Assembly: GCA_018829455.1 (NCBI GenBank)
Contig: JAHJUB010000134.1
Span: 1-5,211 of the forward strand
Length of the DNA stretch: 5,211 nt
Source of the DNA: Candidatus Omnitrophota bacterium
Lineage (GTDB): Bacteria > Ratteibacteria > UBA8468 > MWAK01
Reading direction: 5' to 3'
In this document: positions 1-5,109 of the stretch, piece by piece
How positions within the stretch are numbered: position 1 is the first letter of the stretch
Layout of the letters: every line of letters starts with the position of its first letter
Notes under the pieces: generated by a model
The model's database searches: none
Told to the model about the DNA's origin: nothing
Seen by the model: only the letters and a program-made list of their open reading frames with translations
Program-made: the position numbers and the translations under genes

Positions 1-2
1 CG

Positions 3-21
3 GCGACCCTGAAAGGGTCGC
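3..21. repeat. Perfect inverted repeat / stem-loop at the left edge
   Basis: GCGACCCT and AGGGTCGC pair perfectly over 8 bp around a 3-nt loop. The repeat begins just beyond the stop codon of the minus-strand transporter remnant (TAG, complement of 23-25), so it is placed like a transcription terminator for that gene. The bases that would hold a U-tract lie outside the window, so an intrinsic terminator cannot be confirmed. It could equally be one copy of a dispersed palindromic repeat. Confidence 0.6.
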
Positions 22-22
22 A

Positions 23-500
23 CTACGTTGCTTTCTTTTTGCCTTCACCAAACACAACAAATAAAACACAGGCAGTCAAAGCCATAACACTGCCAAAAAT
101 AAAACGTTTCGTCTCCTTCTTTTTTTCTTTTACGAAGAAGAGCAGAAACAGAATACCGAGGAAAGCCGGGATGAGCGCTAAAAAGAAGATCGGCCGCAGG
201 TTATCGTTAAAATGCTTGAGCAGCAGAATCGTAAAAAGAGGCCCCAGCGTTGCGCCGGCGGTGTCCAGGCCCCGGTGAAAACCAGCCGGAAACAACTTTC
301 AGAATACTGGCGGTGGATTCCGCAATACCCTCAATTAAACCGACGATGGCAACCGGCGCGCCTAAGGTGGTCGTCAGAAAAATCGGCACAACCGGATAGA
401 GCATTTCCGAGGCGATGTCGTTAAAAAAACTGACGATGCCAAGCGCGAAGACGTTCCGGCTGACTCCAACCCTCTTCTTAAAAAAATCCCTGATGAACAT
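23..500 (-). pseudogene. Decayed MFS transporter gene with internal deletion(s)
   Basis: The remnant is read from ATG at 500 down to TAG at 23-25, in two frames. The first frame (97 aa as translated) starts MFIRDFFKKR and holds TM1 and TM2 of a major facilitator transporter, including SFFNDIASEM, IVGLIEGIAEST and LKVVSGWFS. It then loses homology-like sequence after about residue 75. A second frame picks up with GFHRGLDTAGATLGP and PIFFLALIPAFLGILF, the loop and helices I recognise as TM5-TM6 of the same family. About 70 residues (TM3, TM4 and the cytoplasmic loop) are missing between them, and the frame changes. The tail, FIFGSVMALTACVLF, looks like the last helix of such a protein joined directly to the end of TM6. 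Intact members are about 400 residues with 12 helices, so no functional transporter is expected. The substrate cannot be inferred. Family recognition is from memory of conserved patterns. Confidence 0.82.
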
Positions 501-509
501 TGCAATATT

Positions 510-518
510 ATTTTAGCA
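510..518 (-). promoter_or_regulatory. Extended -10 promoter of the MFS remnant
   Basis: Read on the minus strand the sequence is TGCTAAAAT: an extended -10 TG motif followed by TAAAAT, five of six matches to TATAAT. No good -35 box lies 16-18 bp upstream. The -10 box ends only 9 bases before the ATG at 500, so transcription would begin about 3 nt before the start codon, giving a leaderless or nearly leaderless message. There is no Shine-Dalgarno sequence. Confidence 0.45.
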
Positions 519-524
519 TAAATT

Positions 525-559
525 TAGGTTGACGTCTGACGCGGGAATATGTTAACCTA
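525..559. repeat. Inverted repeat with arms over the rml promoter boxes
   Basis: TAGGTTGAC at 525-533 and GTTAACCTA at 551-559 are inverted repeats matching at 8 of 9 positions, separated by 17 bp. The left arm covers most of the -35 box and the right arm covers the -10 region of the operon promoter. It could be an operator for a regulator, or a chance result of the promoter boxes themselves. Confidence 0.35.
529..558 (+). promoter_or_regulatory. Promoter of the rml operon
   Basis: TTGACG at 529-534 is a five-of-six match to the -35 consensus. An 18-bp spacer ending in TGT leads to TAACCT at 553-558, a weak -10 box helped by the extended TG motif. The start of transcription would be near 565, only about 4 nt before the ATG at 569. 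That leaves no room for a Shine-Dalgarno sequence, and none is seen. The toxin-antitoxin promoter at 4822-4851 has the same TTGAC, 18 bp, TGT layout, which supports the reading. Confidence 0.6.
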
Positions 560-568
560 CTATTCATT

Positions 569-1024
569 ATGATTAACGGAGTGACGGTAAAAAATCTTAA
601 GGTTCTGCCGGACGAACGGGGCCGGGTGATGGAAATCCTGCGCCGGGATGATTCGTTCTTTTCCTGCTTCGGCCAGGTTTACCTGACCACCGCCTACCCG
701 GGCGTGGTCAAGGGATGGCATTACCACAAGAAACAAACGGACAATATGACCGTGGTCAAGGGGATGATGAAGATTGTGCTTTACGACAGCCGCAAGTCCT
801 CAACCACCAAAGGCGAAATCAACGAATTTTTCGCCGGCGAACAGAACCCCATTCTCATCCAAATTCCGCCCCTTGTTTACCACGGCTTCAAATGCATCAG
901 CCCGGAAGAAGCCCTGGTTATCAACGTTCCTGACGAACCCTACAACCACAAGCAGCCCGACGAATTTCGGGTTGACCCGCACAGCCCGAAAATTCCCTAC
1001 GACTGGGAGCGCAAAGAACGATGA
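569..1024 (+). CDS. rmlC: RmlC-like dTDP-4-dehydrorhamnose 3,5-epimerase family protein
   Basis: This 151-residue cytosolic cupin is the first gene of the dTDP-sugar operon. It probably epimerises C3 and C5 of dTDP-4-keto-6-deoxyglucose, giving the substrate of RmlD. Visible family signs are DERGRVMEI (15-23), GVVKGWHYH (45-53) with His51 at the place of the catalytic histidine, IPPLVYHGF (99-107) lining the barrel, Tyr125 where the family has its active-site tyrosine, and VDPHSPKIPYDW (135-146) with Asp136 as the likely partner of the histidine. It is about 30 residues shorter than the classical enzyme (around 180), and the usual RGLHYQ is KGWHYH here, so it belongs to a short subfamily whose exact reaction is less certain. 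A 3,4-ketoisomerase (FdtA/QdtA) is also a small cupin, but the DP...IPYDW end favours the RmlC fold. The ATG at 569 follows the promoter almost directly. The stop overlaps rmlA by ATGA. Confidence 0.8.
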   Translation: MINGVTVKNLKVLPDERGRVMEILRRDDSFFSCFGQVYLTTAYPGVVKGWHYHKKQTDNMTVVKGMMKIVLYDSRKSSTTKGEINEFFAGEQNPILIQIPPLVYHGFKCISPEEALVINVPDEPYNHKQPDEFRVDPHSPKIPYDWERKER

Positions 1025-1740
1025 AAGGCGTAATCCTGGCCGGAGGAACCGGAAGCCGCCTCTCTCCTTTAACCAAAATCACCAACAAGCACCTCCTGCC
1101 GGTATTCAACAAACCCATGGTCTATTACCCCCTGGAGACCCTAATTGAGGCGGGAATAACGGAAATAATGATCGTAACCGGCGGTGTTTACGCCGGAGAA
1201 TTCCTCCGGCTCCTGGGAAACGGCTCCGAATTCGGCTTAAAGCACATTCACTACACCTACCAGAAAGGCGAAGGCGGCATCGCGGCCGCGCTGAAACTGG
1301 CCGAGGACTTTGCCGGAAAAGACAAGTTGGCGGTAATGCTCGGCGACAACATTATTGAAGGTTCCATCAGCCGGTTTGCCGCCGCCTACGAAAAGCAGGA
1401 AAAAGGCGCCAAGATTATCCTGAAAGAAGTTCCGCATCCGGAAAGGTTCGGCTGCGCCCGGATTCGCAACGGAAAACTGGTAAAAATAATTGAAAAACCA
1501 AAGACCCCGCCGAGCAACTATGCGGTTACCGGTATCTATTTTTACGACCGCCAGGTCTTTGAAATAATCCGTCACCTGAAACCTTCCGGACGCGGCGAAA
1601 TGGAAATTACCGACGTAAACAACTGGTATCTGAACAAAGGAGAACTGACTTTTGATTTCCTGAAAGGATGGTGGACCGACGCCGGTACCTTTGAATCCCT
1701 GCTTACTGCCAATAATCTGGTTGCCAAAAAGAAACGATGA
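1021..1740 (+). CDS. rmlA: Glucose-1-phosphate thymidylyltransferase, short form
   Basis: The enzyme joins dTTP and glucose-1-phosphate to make dTDP-glucose and pyrophosphate, the entry step of the pathway, in the cytosol. The 239-residue product is a complete nucleotidyltransferase domain. The nucleotide-binding signature is LAGGTGSRLSPLT (6-18), followed by NKHLLPVFNKPMVYYPLETL (22-41), then LGDNI with the metal-binding aspartate, VPHPERFGCARI, IIEKPKTPPSNYAVTGIYFYD, GRGEMEITDVNNWYL, and WWTDAGTFESLL near the end. It lacks the roughly 50-residue C-terminal extension of the enterobacterial type (about 290 residues). It matches the short type with KHLLP in place of KQLLP, known from Bacillus. 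The start overlaps the rmlC stop and the stop overlaps the rmlB start, each as ATGA. No Shine-Dalgarno sequence precedes the start, so translation by reinitiation is likely. Confidence 0.95.
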   Translation: MKGVILAGGTGSRLSPLTKITNKHLLPVFNKPMVYYPLETLIEAGITEIMIVTGGVYAGEFLRLLGNGSEFGLKHIHYTYQKGEGGIAAALKLAEDFAGKDKLAVMLGDNIIEGSISRFAAAYEKQEKGAKIILKEVPHPERFGCARIRNGKLVKIIEKPKTPPSNYAVTGIYFYDRQVFEIIRHLKPSGRGEMEITDVNNWYLNKGELTFDFLKGWWTDAGTFESLLTANNLVAKKKR

Positions 1741-2669
1741 AAATACTGATTACCGGCGGCTGCGGTTTTATCGGCTCTAATTTCATAATCCACACCCTGC
1801 AGAAATACCCGGGTGATTCCATAATCAACCTGGATAAACTTACCTACGCCGGAAACCCGGCCAACCTTGCGGAAATCGCCAACAACCCTCGCTATTCGTT
1901 CGTCCGGGGCGACGTCTGCGACCAAAAACTGGTCCCGCAGGTTATGGATGGATGCGATGCGGTGGTCAATTTCGCTGCGGAAAGCCACGTTGACCGAAGC
2001 ATCACCGGGCCGGAACCGTTTTTGCAAGCAAATTTTCTCGGGGTCGGCGTTGTTCTGGAAGCCTGCCGACAATTAAAGATTCCCCGTTTTGTCCAAATTA
2101 GCACCGATGAAGTTTACGGCAGCATTGCCCAAGGCTCTGCCGACGAACAAGCGCCCCTGCGGCCCTCATCCCCGTATTCCGCCAGCAAAGCCGCGGCAGA
2201 CCTCCTGTGCCTTGCTTATCACACCACTTATCACCTGCCGGTCTTGATTACCCGCAGCACCAATAATTACGGGCCCAGGCAATATCCGGAAAAACTGATT
2301 CCGCTCTTCGTCTCCCTATCTCTCTCCGGCAAACCGGTGCCTCTCTACGGCCGCGGCGAAAATCAGCGTGATTGGCTCTTTGTGGAAGATAATTGCCAAG
2401 CGATAGACCTGGTCTTACGCCAGGGCAAGGAAGGGCTGGTCTATAATATCGGGTCCGGAAATAATTTGACAAACACAGAAGTAGCGAAATCAATCCTCAC
2501 CCTGCTAAATGCTCCGCTCTCCCTGATTCAAAGTGTCACCGACCGTCCCGGCCATGACTGGCGTTACGCGGTCAATTGGGATAGAATCAAAACCCTCGGC
2601 TGGCAACCAACCGTAGATTTCAAGGAAGGGTTGAAAATTACGATAGATTGGTACCAAAGAAAATTGTGA
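1737..2669 (+). CDS. rmlB: dTDP-glucose 4,6-dehydratase
   Basis: This NAD-dependent short-chain dehydrogenase family enzyme converts dTDP-glucose to dTDP-4-keto-6-deoxyglucose, the branch-point sugar for rhamnose and many amino-deoxysugars. The 310-residue product starts with the Rossmann motif TGGCGFIGSN (Gly7, Gly10, Gly13). It continues with NLDKLTYAGN (31-40), FAAESHVDRSI (79-89), the catalytic STDEVYG (122-128; Thr123, Asp124, Glu125), SPYSASKAAAD with Tyr147 and Lys151, RSTNNYGPRQYPEKLIP (173-189), and TDRPGHDWRYA (268-278), typical of this enzyme rather than of other epimerase-like relatives. It is at the short end of the family range (about 310-360) but no motif is missing. It overlaps rmlA by ATGA and rmlD by GTGA. 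All residues needed for activity appear present. Confidence 0.96.
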   Translation: MKILITGGCGFIGSNFIIHTLQKYPGDSIINLDKLTYAGNPANLAEIANNPRYSFVRGDVCDQKLVPQVMDGCDAVVNFAAESHVDRSITGPEPFLQANFLGVGVVLEACRQLKIPRFVQISTDEVYGSIAQGSADEQAPLRPSSPYSASKAAADLLCLAYHTTYHLPVLITRSTNNYGPRQYPEKLIPLFVSLSLSGKPVPLYGRGENQRDWLFVEDNCQAIDLVLRQGKEGLVYNIGSGNNLTNTEVAKSILTLLNAPLSLIQSVTDRPGHDWRYAVNWDRIKTLGWQPTVDFKEGLKITIDWYQRKL

Positions 2670-3511
2670 AAAAACTGAAAATTCTGATAACCGGATACAA
2701 GGGAATGTTAGGTACTGACCTGATGGCATCCCTCGCTCCTTCTTTCAACCCGATTGGCCTTGACCTGCCGGAATTTAATATCACGCAAAAGGATGATACC
2801 GTTAAAGCAATAACCGCCATTCGGCCGGAGCTGGTTATTCACGCCGCCGCCTACACTGATGTGGATGGATGCGAGAAATGGCCGGAAAAGGCCTTTGCGG
2901 TCAATACCCGGGGGACAGCTAACGTAATCGCCGCCTGCGCCGAATTGAAAATACCCCTGACGTATATTTCAACCGATTTTGTATTTGACGGTAAAAAGAA
3001 ATCGCCCTACCGGGAATACGACCCAACCAACCCAATTCAGGTTTACGGCCGATCCAAACTGGACGGGGAATTTTACGTCAGCCGTCTGCTCAAAAAATTC
3101 TTTATCATCCGCACTTCCTGGCTTTTCGGAAAATACGGCAAGTGTTTTCCGAGAACTATTCTGGACCAGGCGGAAAAAGGGGAAGAACTGCGGGTCGTCA
3201 ACGACCAGACCGGCTCCCCCACTTTGACGAATGATTTATGTCAAAGTATAATTAAAATTATCAAAAACGGCGAATACGGAATTTACCACGCCGCCAATCA
3301 GGACAGCGCTTCCTGGTTTGAGTTTGCAACCGCCATTTTGAAGGGGGCCGGAAAAAAGAACTTAATTCAACCGATCGGTTCCAAGAAACTCAAGCGAGCG
3401 GCGGCGCGCCCCGCTTATTCCGTCTTGGAAAATTCAGTCCTGGAAAATTCCCTGAATTTCCAAATGCCGAACTGGCAGGATGCTCTAAAACGTTTTTTGA
3501 CTAACAGGTAG
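2666..3511 (+). CDS. rmlD: dTDP-4-dehydrorhamnose reductase
   Basis: The enzyme reduces dTDP-4-keto-L-rhamnose to dTDP-L-rhamnose with NAD(P)H, the last step of the pathway. I place the start at GTG 2666, giving 281 residues beginning MKKLKILITG. This makes a GTGA overlap with the rmlB stop, like the two preceding junctions, and puts the first beta strand at the N-terminus as in the family. A longer reading from TTG 2648 would add six residues and is less likely. Motifs from this start are TGYKGMLG (9-16; Gly10, Gly13, Gly16), HAAAYTDVDGCE (59-70), STDFVFDG (102-109), VYGRSK with Tyr127 and Lys131, RTSWLFG, NDQTGSPT and RPAYSVLENS. Length is normal for the family (about 280-300). The stop at 3509-3511 overlaps the Shine-Dalgarno sequence of the next gene. 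Confidence 0.94.
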   Translation: MKKLKILITGYKGMLGTDLMASLAPSFNPIGLDLPEFNITQKDDTVKAITAIRPELVIHAAAYTDVDGCEKWPEKAFAVNTRGTANVIAACAELKIPLTYISTDFVFDGKKKSPYREYDPTNPIQVYGRSKLDGEFYVSRLLKKFFIIRTSWLFGKYGKCFPRTILDQAEKGEELRVVNDQTGSPTLTNDLCQSIIKIIKNGEYGIYHAANQDSASWFEFATAILKGAGKKNLIQPIGSKKLKRAAARPAYSVLENSVLENSLNFQMPNWQDALKRFLTNR

Positions 3512-3514
3512 GAG
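3511..3514 (+). promoter_or_regulatory. Shine-Dalgarno site of the aminotransferase gene
   Basis: GGAG sits 6 nt before ATG 3521, and its first G is the last base of the rmlD stop codon. It is the only clear ribosome-binding site inside the sugar operon. The genes joined by 4-bp overlaps have none, so this gene can be translated independently of rmlD. Confidence 0.7.
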
Positions 3515-3520
3515 TGAACC

Positions 3521-4642
3521 ATGCAAGTTCCTTTATTAGACCTTAAAGCCCAATACCAGACGATCAAACCCGAAATAGACGCCGCCATCCAACAGGTAGT
3601 GGAAAGTCAGTATTTCATCATGGGCCCGGCCGTGGCGGAACTGGAAACCCGGGTCGCGCAATACTGCGGATGCGCCCACGGCATTGGCATCTCCTCCGGG
3701 ACCGACGCCCTGCTTATTGCGCTGATGGCATTAGGCATTGGCGCCAACGACGAGGTAATCGTCCCTACTTATACCTTTTTTGCCACCGCCGGTTCGGTGT
3801 CCCGCCTGAGCGCAAAACCGGTCTTTGTTGATATGGAACCGGATACCTATAATCTAAACCCCGGCGCAATTGAAAGGAGCATCACCGCCAGGACCAAAGC
3901 CATCATACCGGTGCACCTCTTCGGCCAGTGCGCCGACATGGACCCCATCCGGTCAATCGCCCGGAAACATAACCTCAACGTGATTGAAGATGCCGCCCAG
4001 GCAATCGGCGCCGAGTATCAGGGTAAAAAAGCCGGAAGCATGGGAAATGCCGGGTGTTTTTCATTCTTTCCGAGCAAGAATCTGGGCGGCTTCGGTGACG
4101 GCGGCATGGTACTGACTAACAATGCCGACCTGGCCGAAAAGATCCGGGTTTTACGCTCCCACGGTTCCAAGCCAAAATACCACCACAAAATCGTCGGCGG
4201 TAACTTTCGGCTGGATACCTTGCAGGCAGCGGTTTTACTGGTAAAACTCAAATACCTGGATTCCTGGACTGCTGCCCGGCAAAAGAACGCCAAAGATTAC
4301 GATGCTCTTTTTCAGGATGCCGGACTTCTGCCGGACCGGGTCCGGATACCGGCACGGAAACAAACCCGCCATATCTTCAACCAGTACGTTATCCGCGTTG
4401 AACGCCGGGACGCTCTCCAGACCTACCTGAAAGAAAAGGAAGTAGGCGCCGAGATATACTATCCGGTTCCGCTGCACCTGCAGGAATGCTTCGCCGCACT
4501 TGGATACAAGGAAGGGGATTGCCCGGCCGCCGAAGAAGCGGCTGGCGCCTCGCTTGCCCTGCCTATCTACCCGGAGCTTACCCTGGAACAAAAACAGTAC
4601 GTGGTAAACTGCATCCGCACGTTCTACGAACTTCCAACATAA
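3521..4642 (+). CDS. DegT/DnrJ/EryC1/StrS family sugar aminotransferase
   Basis: This is a 373-residue PLP-dependent aminotransferase of the fold-type I family that moves an amino group, usually from glutamate, onto a keto-sugar nucleotide. The N-terminus VPLLDLKAQY is typical. SGTDAL (59-64) contacts the cofactor phosphate, and PTYTFFATAG (82-91), IPVHLFGQCADM (129-140) and EDAAQAIGA (156-164; Asp157, Gln160) follow. Lys186 in FFPSKNLGGFGDGG (182-195) is the expected Schiff-base lysine. The C-terminal part keeps LRSHGS, GGNFRLDTLQAAVL and YYPVPLHLQ. The length is normal. The gene begins 9 bp after rmlD and ends the operon. The context suggests a dTDP-4-keto-6-deoxysugar or its 3-keto isomer as substrate (compare FdtB, QdtB and VioA types), but WbpE-like enzymes on UDP-sugars share these motifs. 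The exact substrate and gene name cannot be set from the sequence. Confidence 0.93.
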   Translation: MQVPLLDLKAQYQTIKPEIDAAIQQVVESQYFIMGPAVAELETRVAQYCGCAHGIGISSGTDALLIALMALGIGANDEVIVPTYTFFATAGSVSRLSAKPVFVDMEPDTYNLNPGAIERSITARTKAIIPVHLFGQCADMDPIRSIARKHNLNVIEDAAQAIGAEYQGKKAGSMGNAGCFSFFPSKNLGGFGDGGMVLTNNADLAEKIRVLRSHGSKPKYHHKIVGGNFRLDTLQAAVLLVKLKYLDSWTAARQKNAKDYDALFQDAGLLPDRVRIPARKQTRHIFNQYVIRVERRDALQTYLKEKEVGAEIYYPVPLHLQECFAALGYKEGDCPAAEEAAGASLALPIYPELTLEQKQYVVNCIRTFYELPT

Positions 4643-4712
4643 GCAAATTATTCTTCCGCACCGCCGGACTCGTTTTCCCAACCGGTGTTCGTGAGGAGGA
4701 AGCGGGCAGGGG

Positions 4713-4736
4713 TTTTCGTGCTGTAAAGTACGAAAA
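4713..4736. other. Stable stem-loop after the sugar operon
   Basis: TTTTCGTGCT at 4713-4722 pairs with AGTACGAAAA at 4727-4736 over 10 bp, with one G-T wobble. On the plus-strand RNA it closes a GUAA loop, a GNRA-type tetraloop. It lies 70 nt past the aminotransferase stop. No U-tract follows on either strand, so it is not a standard intrinsic terminator. It may protect or end the operon message. Confidence 0.5.
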
Positions 4737-4760
4737 GAGCGCCGACGAGCGTCAAGTGAA

Positions 4761-4783
4761 GCCAATCCTCGCCGGGGATTGGC
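4761..4783. other. Second stem-loop before the toxin-antitoxin promoter
   Basis: GCCAATCC at 4761-4768 and GGATTGGC at 4776-4783 pair perfectly over 8 bp around a 7-nt loop. No U-run follows on either strand. It stands between the sugar operon and the toxin-antitoxin promoter, about 40 bp ahead of the -35 box. It may be a U-less terminator or part of a repeat. Apart from this and the stem-loop at 4713, I see no supported gene between 4643 and 4821. Confidence 0.45.
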
Positions 4784-4821
4784 AAACGTACGGCTGGGAA
4801 AAAGGGTCTGGCGATACGACC

Positions 4822-4851
4822 TTGACAAGAATTAAGGATAGGTGTTATACT
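4822..4851 (+). promoter_or_regulatory. Strong promoter of the toxin-antitoxin module
   Basis: TTGACA at 4822-4827 is the perfect -35 consensus. After 18 bp comes TATACT at 4846-4851, five of six matches to the -10 consensus, preceded by an extended TGT at 4843-4845. Transcription would start near 4858, leaving a leader of about 33 nt with a good ribosome-binding site. Confidence 0.85.
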
Positions 4852-4859
4852 TGTATAAC
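4844..4859. promoter_or_regulatory. Probable operator for antitoxin autorepression
   Basis: GTTATAC, 2 bp, GTATAAC is a perfect 7-bp inverted repeat that covers the whole -10 box and the likely transcription start. Ribbon-helix-helix antitoxins usually bind such short palindromes in their own promoters as dimers and repress together with the toxin. Its placement directly upstream of an RHH gene makes it the expected self-control site. Binding itself is an inference. Confidence 0.72.
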
Positions 4860-4880
4860 GAAGAACGTAAACTGAACGCA

Positions 4881-4887
4881 AAGGAGG
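4881..4887 (+). promoter_or_regulatory. Shine-Dalgarno site of the antitoxin
   Basis: AAGGAGG is a near-perfect ribosome-binding site ending 3 nt before ATG 4891. A second in-frame ATG at 4900 lies 12 nt away. The first spacing is a little short and the second rather long. I keep the first, which gives three extra residues before the DNA-binding strand. Confidence 0.75.
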
Positions 4888-4890
4888 ATT

Positions 4891-5109
4891 ATGAGCACAA
4901 TGCTTTGTATTAGGCTGTCTCCGGAAATCACCCGCGCCCTAGAGAGTGTGGCGGCTGCCACAGAACGGCCCAAGTCTTTCCTGGTTAGGAAAGCGCTGGA
5001 AGCCTACCTGGACGAATGTGCGGACTATCAGATTGCCTTGGATCGTCTGCGCGACAAGAACGACCCGGTTGTATCCAGCCAGGAGTTTTGGAGAGACCTT
5101 GCGGATTGA
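4891..5109 (+). CDS. Ribbon-helix-helix antitoxin (RelB/CopG-like)
   Basis: This 72-residue protein reads as the antitoxin of a type II toxin-antitoxin pair. Residues 4-9 (MLCIRL) form the expected DNA-binding beta strand. SPEITRALESVAAATE (10-25) is the first helix. RPKSFLVRKALEAYLDE (26-42) carries the turn and second helix of a MetJ/Arc-type ribbon-helix-helix domain. The rest, from ADYQIALDRL to EFWRDLAD, is an acidic and amphipathic tail of the kind that wraps around and blocks a RelE/ParE-type toxin. Dimers should bind the palindrome at 4844-4859 and repress the module. The next gene overlaps its last 11 bases in another frame, as is common for these pairs. The alternative, a lone CopG-like regulator, is made unlikely by the toxin-like frame that follows. 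Confidence 0.87.
   Translation: MSTMLCIRLSPEITRALESVAAATERPKSFLVRKALEAYLDECADYQIALDRLRDKNDPVVSSQEFWRDLAD

Noticed and set aside
1572..2072. Minus-strand open frame (166 aa) opposite the rmlA-rmlB junction
   Set aside because: It is antisense to two enzymes with all their motifs intact, and has no family features of its own.
2648..2665. Longer rmlD start at TTG 2648
   Set aside because: The added residues MVPKKI precede the Rossmann strand without need, and the GTGA overlap at 2666 fits the pattern of the operon.
3422..3451. Near-perfect 15-bp tandem duplication encoding VLENS twice in rmlD
   Set aside because: Aligned by eye to the usual family pattern at this spot (RPAYSVLDNSKLE...), the segment has the normal length, so the second VLENS replaces family sequence rather than adding to it. 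It is likely convergence, not a new duplication.
4713..4783. CRISPR-like or riboswitch-like structure in the spacer
   Set aside because: There are only two different stem-loops, with no repeated unit, no spacers and no recognisable riboswitch core.
4235..4828. Long minus-strand open frame (197 aa) opposite the aminotransferase gene
   Set aside because: It is an antisense shadow of a well-supported gene. Its composition is rich in arginine and cysteine with no domain signs.
4648..4881. Minus-strand open frame of 77 aa covering the spacer after the aminotransferase
   Set aside because: It has no recognisable motif, covers the toxin-antitoxin promoter and both stem-loops, and has no ribosome-binding site. 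Its openness is more likely chance.
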